DNA of 64,000 nucleotides from Anisakis pegreffii (taxonomy: Eukaryota > Nematoda > Chromadorea > Rhabditida > Anisakidae). Position 1 is the stretch's first letter. The number at the start of each line of letters is the position of its first letter. Positions 22,410-34,233 of this stretch are shown here, in pieces. The stretch covers positions 62,001 through 126,000 of the forward strand of contig JAPYMA010002896.1 in the NCBI GenBank assembly GCA_035041965.1, read 5' to 3'. Position numbers and translations under genes: made by a program. The notes under the pieces were generated by a model. It was not told where the DNA came from. It did not search any database and saw nothing but the letters and a program-made list of their open reading frames with translations.

Positions 22410-25400
22410 CGGTGAATGCGACATAGACATGAGAAGCATTCATAGAAAGCAATGAGTGATTTTTTTTCGTAGTTGCGAGGTATATGGATGGATGGGAATT
22501 TGATTAACGAATATGTGATAGCTGTCAGTCATTCTATTTGAACAACTTTACTATCACTGACGCATTGTGAGGATGGGGATATTATTATCAGGTGTTCATA
22601 AACATCAAAATTTTGATTTGAGAGAAAATGTTTATCACATGACTGAACATGCGTACCTGAACATGTCAAAATGTCAATAGTTCTAGTAGTGACGATTGAT
22701 GGTTGTTAGCCGGAGGAATGTTGAATGATTTTTGATAGCTAGGATAAGTTTTAAGGGTGAAGTGATAGCGGTTATACGCACATTTCGTGGCCAATACTGC
22801 AAGTACTAATGAAATAGTTCGGACGAATCCTACAGGACGCAGTGTTCAGAGTCATCATTCAAGAAAGCATTCGAACAGATATGGCGGTTGCTCTGGAATG
22901 CAATCTGATTCAGCGTTGGATACTTCGACGATGTGATCTCTTCTTCTAAATAAACGATCTGAGACAATAAGATAAATTTGCCCTAAGATACAATTATATT
23001 GGCTGAACTTTGATTGTTGCTTACTCATTTTAACAGAATCTTTTTATTCAGTGAATTTCAACATCAAATAATTGCGAAAAAGAGCTCCGCGCATTTACAT
23101 TTTTATTTACATTTTACAAAATTTTTTACATTTTTTACGTTTAAAAAAATTTCATTTACATATATATTTACATTTTTAGCTTTTTGCAAAAATCGTAGGT
23201 TGAATGTGGTCGCTGTTCTCTCTGTTGGATTACTCTTCTCAGATGATTGCCTTCAATAAACATTTTCGCTCATAGCTCTTTCATTTGATTTTATTTAGCG
23301 TCACAGTTCAATGATTCTGTTCAGTGAGTGTGTATGAAATTCGCTTCTATCAATAACACGCGAAGCATTTGCACGATAAGTCATCATTGCTTGAACTTCG
23401 CAACAAGAAATTCATGCAGCAATTCAGTGTTCAGATCGAACGTGAAATGGACTGCTGAAAAATATCGAAAGACAATATAGCTTTTCGCTAAATATATCAG
23501 CAAACGATGATTTTCACATAACACTTTATTCAAAGTGCTTTCTTTGCTCATTATCAGATAGATTACACCGCAGCTCATGCACTTTTCACACTGTTCCATA
23601 AAAACGAATAATAATTAATGAAAAGCGCAGTCAAAAGATCCATTTCGAACACACGTGCATATCAACATCACAGTAATAATAGTCTATATCCTCAGAAAAA
23701 GCAATTCATAGCAAGAAGAACATGAAATCGGTTCAACCAAATATACAGTGCTCCTATACAATAAATGCAATACACCCTCGAGATGGAACAATTCAGCTGA
23801 TATATGAAACGTCCTTCAGTTGAAAGCCATCATTTCGGGTACTTCGATGCGAAGGAATATTCTAGGAATGAAAAAGCGGATATTGCGAGCTTAATATAAG
23901 TCGAATAGAACTATCGCAATTGGCCAATATCGATAGATAGCAAGTAGCTCTTGTTATAATCAACGCTGATGGTCTTCGGAGATGAATAATGCATCGGTCT
24001 AGCTTTCTTCTCAAGTTTTGTTACACATGTATCATCAACTGTCGTTTGGTGAATGTCGAGACTATGCTGTCTTCAATTCATCGTCTGCGTAATCCATTCA
24101 ATAATACTTCAACGCTTCATTTTGTTCACTTCTAAACTCTTCAGTAAACTGAATGGTGACTATTTGTTAACTTTGCCCCAGTCCATTGGAAACGTAAAAA
24201 AGTATAAAGTTTGGTCATCGCACAGAATTCCATCTAAAAGCATACTTCCAAACAACTCAATCGGTTCAAGTGGAGATGTTCGCTGCCAGCTGTTTACGCC
24301 GAGAAAACTATCGGTAATGCATACCAATGTCGCTTATCAATCACTTCATTCACTCACAATCAGTCTTTTTGTCATAAACCGACTTCTGTAGGCAATCTCA
24401 TGAGGTTTTTTTTGTTCTCCTTGCAGAGCTGGTCTCAGTATTCAGTTTGATCAAGTTATGAAACAATCAATTGTCCATAAGCCAAATCGTCAGTTGAGAA
24501 CATCTGTATTTATGCATGCTGAATTTGAAATTAATTAACTGGATCAAATCACACACAGCGATTACGACAACGGGATAATAGCTGCTACACTAAACATTTG
24601 ACAACGAGATAATAGCTACTTTGCCAAACATTTCACATGCACAATGAATCAGCATGGATCAAGTTTGTACGATAATGAATAGCACGAAACCTGCTCAATT
24701 TTTAGCCAAGCAGGGAAAAATTTGCCAAAAAAAACATTCACATACACTCGTTTAGCTATGATCCAAATAACAATCGAATATTTAAAAGTGCACCGGTACT
24801 CTGTATGAGTCCTAGAACGGTGACTGCGTAGGTTTCGGATGAGGGCGTTTGTGTTGAATTTGTATTTGCGGTCAAATGGTAAAAAATATTTGTTTCTGCA
24901 ATGAAAACTGAACGAATTCGTTCGTGAGAAGTATAATGCACCAAAGATGATTTTCCTAACACGCGAATATGAAATACAAAATGTCTGCAATGTTTTCTTA
25001 TTCACATTCACCACTGTGACTGATGAGTTGCGTTGTTTTCCCATTTGTAGTCGAGAATTTCGCTTCTTAAAAATTTTCAGCAACCGCTCACATGCCCAAT
25101 GGCAAGCTCTATTTTGAGATCAGTTTTTTTACTGATCGAACGCCAATTTCACTGCATTTATCATTTTAACATCAAATTCAAGTGTGCCACTTCGTTGAGC
25201 AACGTTAAGAGCGCATAAGAAGCAATTTCCTGAGTGGATAGGGAATAAGTGAATTGAAGTGTGTAACTCGTTGCAGATTAACTGTCGAGAATCAGAAAGC
25301 AGTTATTAAATTGCGCACGAAGAAGCGTGAGTTTGAAATTGAGAGAAACTGAAGTTCATTATGAATTATTGACCGTGGTAGCGAGAATGTTTGTTCGAAT

Positions 25401-25740
25401 ATACTCATTGAAAGCGTTGATAGGAGCAAAACGAATTTGCTGAGGCAGCCAACCGCATTAAGCAGATTAAGGAATATGAAAGAATAATGATTTGTCATGG
25501 ATTTGAAATCAGCAATTTAATTATTTTGAAATGGCTAAGCGGCGGTGGAGAAAAAAATTCGAGGAAAGAAATAACTGAGCGGAGGGAGAAAATTCGAATA
25601 TGAATGCAGCAAATTTGCACAAAATACAATCGTTCAAAGCATCGTTTTTTACTACAAATTCACGAATTCTTCGTCGTGTTGTAGCCTGATGCTCGTTTGA
25701 TTCGTTCACAGCGTTGATCTTTGACCAGCACTAACAAGCG
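22410..25740. other. Stretch without recognisable genes
   Basis: It contains the TTTACA-type tandem at 23.1 kb and a 144-codon minus-strand open frame at 24649-25083. That frame is rich in Arg, Lys and Ser, has no recognisable motif and no good flanking splice sites. Sequence just below 25747 should be the 3' UTR of the esterase gene; I could not identify an AATAAA there. Confidence 0.4.
23093..23177 (+). repeat. TTTACATTT degenerate tandem repeat
   Basis: Six or seven copies of TTTACA(T) separated by short T-runs within about 85 bp, giving a Phe/Thr/His-rich open frame. Low-complexity sequence, not a gene. Confidence 0.75.
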
Positions 25741-25746
25741 TTCAGT

Positions 25747-28700
25747 CTATTTATGGAGTCGATTCTTGAGATTTGCCCAAAACAACGGTCGACCATCATG
25801 GAAATTGTCGCACATTTGCGGTTCGGGTTTTAGCGATAAGCACCTTTGAGGATGTTCGTCGTCAACTGCTAGCCATTCAAACGGTAACTTCTCTGAAGTG
25901 GCATCAGATGTTCCATTTGGATTTCTGCAATGAAACGGATTAGCCGCATTTAAAATGCAACAAAATGTGCAGAAATACAACGTGACTGATATGAAGCAAC
26001 GGGCAAAGTGTTCAGCAATATTTCGAACTTTACGGCCCTTCAGGGGAAACACTAATAGCATTATCGACCAGAAACATTACACAAATAATCCTGTGTTCAG
26101 AGGACACACACTTACAAGCGAATAATTCAAATAGAGCGCTTTATTTCCTATTAGAGAATAGAATTTGCTTGCAATCAACAGGAAGGGATATTTTTGAATG
26201 TGAATTTATGAAATATTTTGCAACACATTTTGTCAATCGATTCAATTCGTATGGACATATTTGGATCAATTTGCGAAATTACAAACGGAAATACGTTTGC
26301 AGAAAGCGTATCGCAAGAATTGCAAAAGGTCAATGAAAGCAGAAGACCATTTTTGTGCAAAAACTTTTCATCTGAATGAACGAATGTCAAAAACTCTACA
26401 AATATGCAAAAAAATGACCCATATTTGGCAAAATTTGTCCACAACTTTGTCATATTAGCGATCATCTTGTTGTCCTGTTCATCAAACGAAAAGTTCATCA
26501 AGAACCTGATGTCGAGTAAATATGTCAGATCAGTGCAATGAGTCGCTCCTAAAAAGAACCCAAATTGCTCACATGCAGAAAATATGAGAGCGATAAAACA
26601 TTCAATTGTGAATTCGCCTAAAATGCGCTAACAAGCGCAGGGATTGATGTTATCAGAATATGCAATGTCATCCGCATTTTTTGATAACATTTTCATTATC
26701 TCTTCTCGTTATTCATCAGTTTCAATTAAACGATCCGTCAGTTCGACGAATTTCACAAGTGCAAACTTCGAAATGCACAACGACGACATTTTCAACAAAC
26801 AGCTTTCTTTCAGTTTTTATTTGACGCTTTTACGTTGCTAAGCAAAATGAAATTCAAAACCTGCAGCTATTATTATCTCATTAGTTTCCGCTGAATAATC
26901 GACCAGCAGAATTGCCGTCAAACTACCATTTTCAATTCAAAATGCAACTAACCTTCAAAAGGCACCATAAAGCCCATAATTCCCCAGTTTTTTGGATTGC
27001 AATAGTCAAACGAATATAAATACGTGTTGGCATTATTTTGCTTCAGTTGCTCGAGCACATACTCTTGTGTACCGCTATTCATGAATAGATCTGAGTAGAG
27101 CTGAAAAGAAAGACTGATTAGAAATTAATTCATAAAATGATCGAGTACCTCATGTTCGACTAACTAAGACCATGTTTGTCGAAAAGAAAACAACTTGAGT
27201 GTGCTCTCTACTTTTAAGATTTCTCGAATAACAACATCCAAATTTAGCTATGATGATGAACCGGCGCGGAATCGAGCGCAGTCTATGTGTGCTAATCGAA
27301 AAACTATCAGCACGTTGCATGCTCCCGTCAAACCCACTTACGCAATGCGCTAACAAGTGCAAGCATTACTCATCTCCCAACAGCACATAACCTATTTTTA
27401 CTGGCTTTTCGTGCTTCAGTGTTGCGACAGTCTTCAGTGAATAAGAACAATATGGTGTGACTGCTTACAAGAACGCTTGTTATCAGTAAACTATGCGATA
27501 TGTATCCTCATCTAATGTTAAAGCATCCTTGTGAATGTCCTCAAATGACGAAATGCACACGAATTGTCGGATATGAGATGATATTCAGATGAATGAGCTC
27601 AATTTCCGCAATTGAAAATGCAAAAGAAAAAATATAATCAAATAAGTGACAATATCTGGCAAATTCGGTATGGATAACACCAACCATTACAAATGCTTTC
27701 TGCAGTTTTGCTTTGTCGTGATGATCCTTCTCCGGATCAACATACAACCGAAGAGCCTCCGAACGAAGCGCTATGAAATCCGCATAATATTTTTCAGGTA
27801 TTTGTTCAGCAATGATTTCTTCTAATTGTGCCATTGAAGGTTTCTTGTTATCAAGTAGAACTGCAATTTTTTGTATATTCGGTCACTCATTAATGAGGAA
27901 TGCCATTTTTGAGTTGGGCCATTCAAGGATCCTCCGGTGTAATAATTAACTGTGAATGTTGACCTGAGCTGCGACAAACGGGATTACAAAATTTTTCTTG
28001 AATGCAACCCATACATCACATATTAAATCAGAAATCATTAAATCAAAAAAGAACCGAACTTACGGAATAGCAAACCCTCGTACTGGCATGTGCCAACTAA
28101 TGTTGGCTTTATAGGTGCCTCGAGCCGCATCTCCCTCGGATGTTTCGGCAAAAAATTGCCATCAACGCGTGGCCCGATTTCAGTTTTTATGGTTCTTGTT
28201 TCGTTCTTGAGTGCTCTCAACGATGTGGCAAATTTCATCGCATCAACTTGTCGTAACTTTTTGATAAACTGAACAGTTGATCAATAGTTACTCTCAAGGC
28301 GTTAAGAAAACGGAATCAACATTATTACATGAATATAGGTTTGCTCGGTGAATCTGTGTTTTATTCTTTTCAAACAATTCCTATGAGTCCAATGCATGGT
28401 TCTGTATCTGAAAAATTTATGCAGTGAATCAGAACATTGCTTATTAGATGAGTTGATTCCTTACAACAAGCTCATGATCAGCTTGAGGGGTTCTATCGTT
28501 GGGTGTAGGAATGGATCTTTTAGTTTCATGTATTTCATTTATTACCATATTCCATTTTTGACAGCAATCACTGAACACTAAATTGATGACTGAAAAGTTT
28601 CAGCAAATCTGGCATATTGGTTCTGTATGAGATGAGCATTCATATGAACCTACCTCAACGGTATTTGTTTCTTCCACACCAGTTTTGGCTGCAAACTGTA

Positions 28701-30362
28701 TGCACGTTCTTATAACGTCCTCATTTATTGCCCACTCGCACGACGCATTTCCAGACATTGGGATGACTTTGTGGAATAAATCTGCAACATTAACACTTTA
28801 TTTCGACGATATTATTGTTCAAAGGAATGGATTGCTTTTAAACTCGAAGCGATGAATTGATCAATTTTAACGATGGGACTTTTGAAGGATATTTGTGGAA
28901 AACAATGACTAACGAAAGGCACCTCGTGAAACGGGACTCAGCGAAAGTAAATCCACTGAAGCGCCACCTGCACTTTGTCCGAACACCGTAACGTTGTTCG
29001 GATTGCCGGCGAATGCAGCAATATTCTGATTGACCCATTCCAATGCGGCCGTCATATCCCACAACGCTAAATTATCAACGCACGCTGAATCACCAGTACT
29101 GAAAAATCCCAAATAACCGAGTCGATATTGTACTGTTACAACAACAACGCCGTGTGGTACCTGTAAATTGAAGCATTTCCTAGAACTATTTGTATATTAT
29201 CCGAAGGGCACGCATAATCCGAAGGTACTGGTGAAGTTTCATAAATCTTCTTAATCTTGATTTCCATCATAAATTCACACGTGGATGCGAGACTAAGCGA
29301 ATATTCAATTATCTCGTAACATTTCCATGATTCTTGGCTACTTTAGTAAGAGATCATATAGCAAACAGCAAAGATTGCATGATGACGTTCCATCTGAGTC
29401 CCAAGATCAACTCCATGATCGAAACATTGTTTTTCAAGCGACGAGATCGCTCAGTCATTTCTCGGAAATAATTAATTCATTCGGTTTTCAAGAGATAAGA
29501 ATACGTTATCACAAATGAAAACAACGAACGAGAACTATCTCACATACAAGATGTCTGCATATGCCGATGTCACCGTACTTCACACTCGAGTCCGATACAA
29601 ATGCACCCCCATGAACGAACACCATTACTGCGAACCCATCTGACGGAGGCTCCCAGACGGGTGTGAAGACGTTCAAATAAAGGTTGTCTTCACTCGTTTC
29701 ACCAAATTTCCACTTAACATAAAACATCCAATCTTTTTGAATGCCACGAGGACCGAATTTCACAGTTTTCTTCACATCGTTCCATGGTTCTGGTGGTTCG
29801 GGTTTCTGGAATGAAATAGAGATCATTTATAAATATTAGGGATCAGTTATAAAGATGTTAGCCATCTTATGGTGCAAAGCTATAAGATGTGGTGCCACAT
29901 TCTTCTGAGAATAGTATGACGTTTCAAAACGGAGTTGCATAACACAGGAACATGAACAGACGCATAACATAATATTCTCTTCTATTATTATAATCCAGTG
30001 AAGAAGTCTCATATAATTCTACTTCCACAGCGATAAGCTAGCAGTGAGAATAATGGCGATAGTGACCATAAATAATCTTAGTAGTAATAATGACGACCCC
30101 ACTAACGATATAAACTCTAATGAGAATGCTCGCAATAATAACAACGATCACAACAACATTTTCCTCTCTGATAACTAAACTAACGTACCGCGAATCTCAA
30201 CTCGCCAACTGGAGGTTTTGCGAACGGAATACCAAGGAATGCGTCCACTTGTTTGTCACCTTCGGAAATGAGTCGTTTGCCGACTATCGAACCGTATTTG
30301 GTGGCCACTTGTCGACTGGGCAATGCATCCTCGCTGAACACGTTAGTTACTGTGTTACCCAT
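25747..30362 (-). CDS. Type-B carboxylesterase (alpha/beta hydrolase), nine exons
   Basis: Exons (minus strand) are 30189-30362, 29548-29805, 28923-29160, 28654-28781, 28064-28268, 27691-27860, 26953-27100, 26419-26548 and 25747-25924. All phases agree, giving 542 aa, the usual family length. The triad is complete: Ser207 in G-Q-S-A-G-G, Glu330 in Q-Y-E-G-L-L-F and His444 in A-T-H-C-T-D-L. The oxyanion hole is H123-G-G. The S-E-D-N-L-Y-L-N-V signature is at 96-104. There is no signal peptide. The start M-G-N-T-V-T fits the N-myristoylation consensus, so the enzyme is probably cytosolic or attached to inner membranes. It should hydrolyse carboxyl esters; the substrate is unknown. The layout resembles C. 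elegans intestinal-type esterases rather than cholinesterase. Least certain border: the GTAATG donor after exon 6, chosen because it is the phase-compatible one. Confidence 0.93.
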
Positions 30363-31966
30363 TCATTTACAGATAAATGACTTGTTTACAATCCTGAATA
30401 TTCACGCAAACTTAATATAAACCTTAGAACGACTCAGAACAAATAACGATTGTGATTAGTTGAACGACAAATCCACTGAAACATAGAATCAACTCCATGC
30501 CGAAGAAAGCAGCACATCGTAATGATCTATCAGCATCATAATGACGTCTACACTGGGATGTTATCGCTTTATTTTGAGCAGTTTCCGTTGAACACATGAC
30601 CCGGAATTATTGTTCGCTGGCCGGCTATCATATCGCTAAGTGAGCATTGATAAGACAATTCTTATCATTCGTAAACAAACAAGTAGAGTGGTGATAATTA
30701 ATTTTTCTATAGCACAAACCACACATCAGCAGTTTACACTAGTTGTAAATAGCCCTTGATTACGTTTCCCTTGATTACGTTTCTATTACTAATCGTGACA
30801 GTTTGATAATGATGATGATTATTCGTAATATGGTGCTGTGTCAATGCAATTTCATCTTATTCCTTTGATGTTCATAGTCGAGTCATTCACTAATCAAACA
30901 GTCTCGTTTATCCGAAAATGTCAATAAGTGAGTGACACAATGTCTACGCTGCTCTCAAATTGTACTAAAAATTAACAACGGCAACACTCGTAATAACACT
31001 GAATTGTGTCATCATTTTTCTCGAATAGCTTCTTAAAACTTCCACATTATCATAAATTTTGGCTATCTGTTTTGTTGAAATTTTTGGGTTTACATATCCA
31101 GGTCTTCGACAATTATTTTAGTTAAGCGGAATGAATTCGTTCAGATTTCACATTCAATTAACTTAACTGCGCACTTCTCGGAGGGAACATCGATTTCATT
31201 AAAGAGATGAATTCGTAGCACTCTTACTGTTCATATCCACTCCATTGACGGAACAGCTGGTGCGTGGCTGGAGCAGTCTTTGTTGAACTTTTGTTTCAAT
31301 TTCATTCCTCATGTGTACTCGGCTTCCTCATCGCCAGCAGTTGCGTGAGGGGTTGAAAATGTCGAAATACACTCACCATTAAATAAAACTCCTGACTGGA
31401 CAACATTCATGCATAAATTATCATCGACTATCGATTGATGAGGCATGCAATGGGTTAACTTATTTGCATTACACGTTTATTGCTCTAATTTCCACTTCTA
31501 TGCTCATTTTTCACACATTTTTCGTAATGAATCGGTTCGCTGGGGGTTTTTTGCTGATAGTTTCTAGTTTTATCTCATCAGCTTCCACTTCCATTAGTCA
31601 AGATAAAAAAACAAATGATGACCGCACATGGGTTTGCTTTTTTGCGAGATTTATCTTTCTTTCAAACTCGTGAAGATTCCATTATATGTTTCAGTCAGTC
31701 GTTTGCGTTTAGATTGTTCTCTCGTTTTTTTTTTCATCATCATCACTTCATTACTCAACTAATTGGCTGATTGAAAAGACTGTTGAAATGTCAACAAAAC
31801 CGTAGAAGTGAAACTTCTGTAGAATCAGAGGCAGTTAGCTTTCTCAGCTTCACTTCATGACCCGCATTTGAGTATCGGATGGCAGTGAAAGCATATTTTT
31901 GTTCATCAGATCCCAGCGAAAACGTTCTCGATAGCGCGGTCGAGCAGTGGACAGTGGCAAATCAAG
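30363..31966. promoter_or_regulatory. Divergent intergenic region between esterase and membrane-protein genes
   Basis: About 1.6 kb separates the esterase start (minus) from the predicted membrane-protein start (plus), so promoters of both genes should lie here. I see no clear TATA-like element whose position can be fixed, and no trans-splice acceptor close to the esterase ATG. The interval contains no convincing coding sequence. Confidence 0.4.
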
Positions 31967-33119
31967 ATGCAACAGTTGCACTCCGAGAAAAATCATCTTA
32001 AACGTGAAATTATACCGGAATCTGTTCAAGAGCGAACCGCCGTAAAAACTCCGGATTCTCGTCGGCCGACTGTATCTGACAAAAGCGTCAATGAGAATGG
32101 TCAGTGTTTCGCTGTTCACGGAAACACACTGAGGCCACGAATTGTGATTGATGAATTTTTCATTTGACATACTTCATCCATTAGAATTATTCCGATACGT
32201 GCCAGTATTTCTTAATGTTAACCAATCGCACTCCACACAATGCTCTACGCGCAAACGAGCCCAATTTTGGAGCACTACTTTCAACATAATCAGATGAGTT
32301 AGAAGGTGATTCATTCGCATTAAAAGATGAATTACAGCTCGAGACGTCGTTTACGTATCGCAAAGTGTCTTAATATATGCAATTGCGACAACAGTGATAA
32401 CGTTTTCAATGCTCTCATACACGCTTGGAGTGTGTACAGCATACTTCTATCTGAAGCGAAAGAATAAACTTCCAACGGTCACAGAACGAGAAGTCATCGT
32501 GAGTTTAAAATGCTTGAATGAAGAGTTGAAAAGCACTCGAATTGCCACTTTCCCATGAACTAACAAATAAGATTGCAGGTAGTTTACATAGAAGGTTCAA
32601 TCAACAATACCATTATATTTAAGCATAAAAAGTATACGTAAAACAAAATTTTTGGAATCGATCGCAATTTGTTCAGCAAAAAATTTTAAATTCAGTTTAG
32701 AAAAATTCGTCCGGTCTACGTGTGAGAAATTTATTATCGATATACAGGCATCGTCACGAGATTCAAAAAAGGAAGTTGTTGAAGAGAGTCCGATACCCAT
32801 AAAACAACCTGAAACGAAAGAGAGAAAATATCTGTTCCATCGATCAGATTTGGTATGTGAATGTGTTGATTTCACTTCAGAATATTTTTCAAACGAATAT
32901 CGGTTTGTAGTTGACTTTATAATTCACTTACAATTCAACCAGTTATGGCCATACTGTTGAGCAGTTTACGCATGGTCAAATGTTAACACGAAAACAGGAC
33001 AAGAATGTGATCCATTGTAGGAATCGATTAACGACACGACAGATTTGAACACCTGGTCAATGAATACCGCCGTAGAAGACGAAAATATGAATAAAGTGAT
33101 TGGACCGATAAAAAAATGA
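31967..33119 (+). CDS. Predicted single-pass membrane protein, five exons, unknown family
   Basis: Predicted exons are 31967-32099, 32338-32498, 32579-32631, 32696-32852 and 33021-33119, all in phase, for about 200 aa. Introns of 238, 80, 64 and 168 bp have GTCAGT, GTGAGT, GTATAC and GTATGT donors and conventional AG acceptors. The N-terminal 45 residues are polar (Glu/Lys/Arg-rich). One hydrophobic segment follows (about residues 52-80, V-L-I-Y-A-I-A-T-T-V-I-T-F and onward), then the basic stop-transfer K-R-K-N-K, then a charged tail with a Pro/Glu/Lys stretch. That predicts one membrane pass with a cytosolic C-terminus. The first exon is also open upstream to an acceptor at 31909 (CATCAG), so the start may lie further 5'. 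I do not recognise the family. The join rests on phase and splice sites alone. Confidence 0.45.
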
Positions 33120-34233
33120 GAAGGGAACAACGAATATTAAACAAAATGCAGTTTGAAGAATGGAAGCAAAAATTATGATTTTCAACGAATTTGCATTGTT
33201 ACCTCTGAATGTTTCTATTGCAAATGACGATTCATAAACTCTTTGTTGCTATTTGTTTGTATTGATTCAACGATTTTTTGCAATTTGCATTTTTTGTGCG
33301 AAACAGCACTCATAGAATTAAGAATACCCGTTTATTGCAGTTTTCGTTTCTGAAACAAACGAGTTTATAGAAATACTTGAGCATTTCATCAATACTCTCA
33401 GTGACAGCGATCAATTCGCTAGTTCTGATCTTCAGTGATTGCCCATCAACGCAATTTCACTGATGAATTGAGGTTTTGAATTAAGTTTAGCTGTACACTC
33501 TTACCGTGCTCGTAGCACAATCAGTGCTTACGAGACACCATCATACTTACGAGATTCTCGGAACACTGTGGCACATTAGTGGCAAGATGAAAAAGTTTTT
33601 ATATGGGCCAACATTGCCATGAAATTAATCACACAGCTAGAGGTTCGGCGTAAATGTGCATTAAGCCGAGTTCTGCATGCACGCAAAAAGTTCGCATTCG
33701 TCACCAGTGGAATCCTCCGTTGCAGTGCATTTTTGACGGTCACCGCTATTTTTTTCTTCCTCAACTAGGTATTAGGTATTTTCCGTTTCGTTTCCAATCC
33801 ATCAGCAAGGAAAAATAACAACGTTCGAATCACATCGTTCAATACTTTATGCAACCTTTGCAGAAAAACACTAATGAAAGACGATATTGAAAAATTATTG
33901 ATGAGTTAATCGAATGCGATATCTTCACTTCTAGACAGCGATGTTTTTTTCATTTCATCGATCAGATGTTTAAAGATAACAGAATCGGAATATTTCACAG
34001 TACATCACATGATATCGCCAAACTAGTCACGCATTTTGATTTCAGTGAATTGCAAATTTAATTTTCTTAATGTGATATTAATTCGACTGTCTCATCCGGA
34101 TAGGATTTGATCTCCATAGTAATAAGCAATGAATATAAGCTCTAAAGTATACTTTTCATATTCTCAATGAAATGTTCTACATAAACGCTTCGTTAAGTGA
34201 GTTCACATCTGTATTCCTTTTGAGACATTTTCC
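33120..34233. other. Intergenic, nothing recognised
   Basis: 1.1 kb between the predicted membrane-protein stop and the first ankyrin-gene ATG. It is too long for a classic tight nematode operon gap. It should hold the ankyrin gene promoter or trans-splice site, which I could not identify. Confidence 0.4.

Noticed and set aside
24649..25083. 144-codon minus-strand open frame
   Set aside because: No recognisable motif, atypical composition and no flanking splice or poly(A) evidence. A chance frame is likelier, though an unknown gene cannot be excluded.
31850..32170. 106-codon minus-strand open frame antisense to the predicted membrane-protein exon
   Set aside because: The plus strand has phase-consistent splice junctions to four further exons; the minus frame has none.
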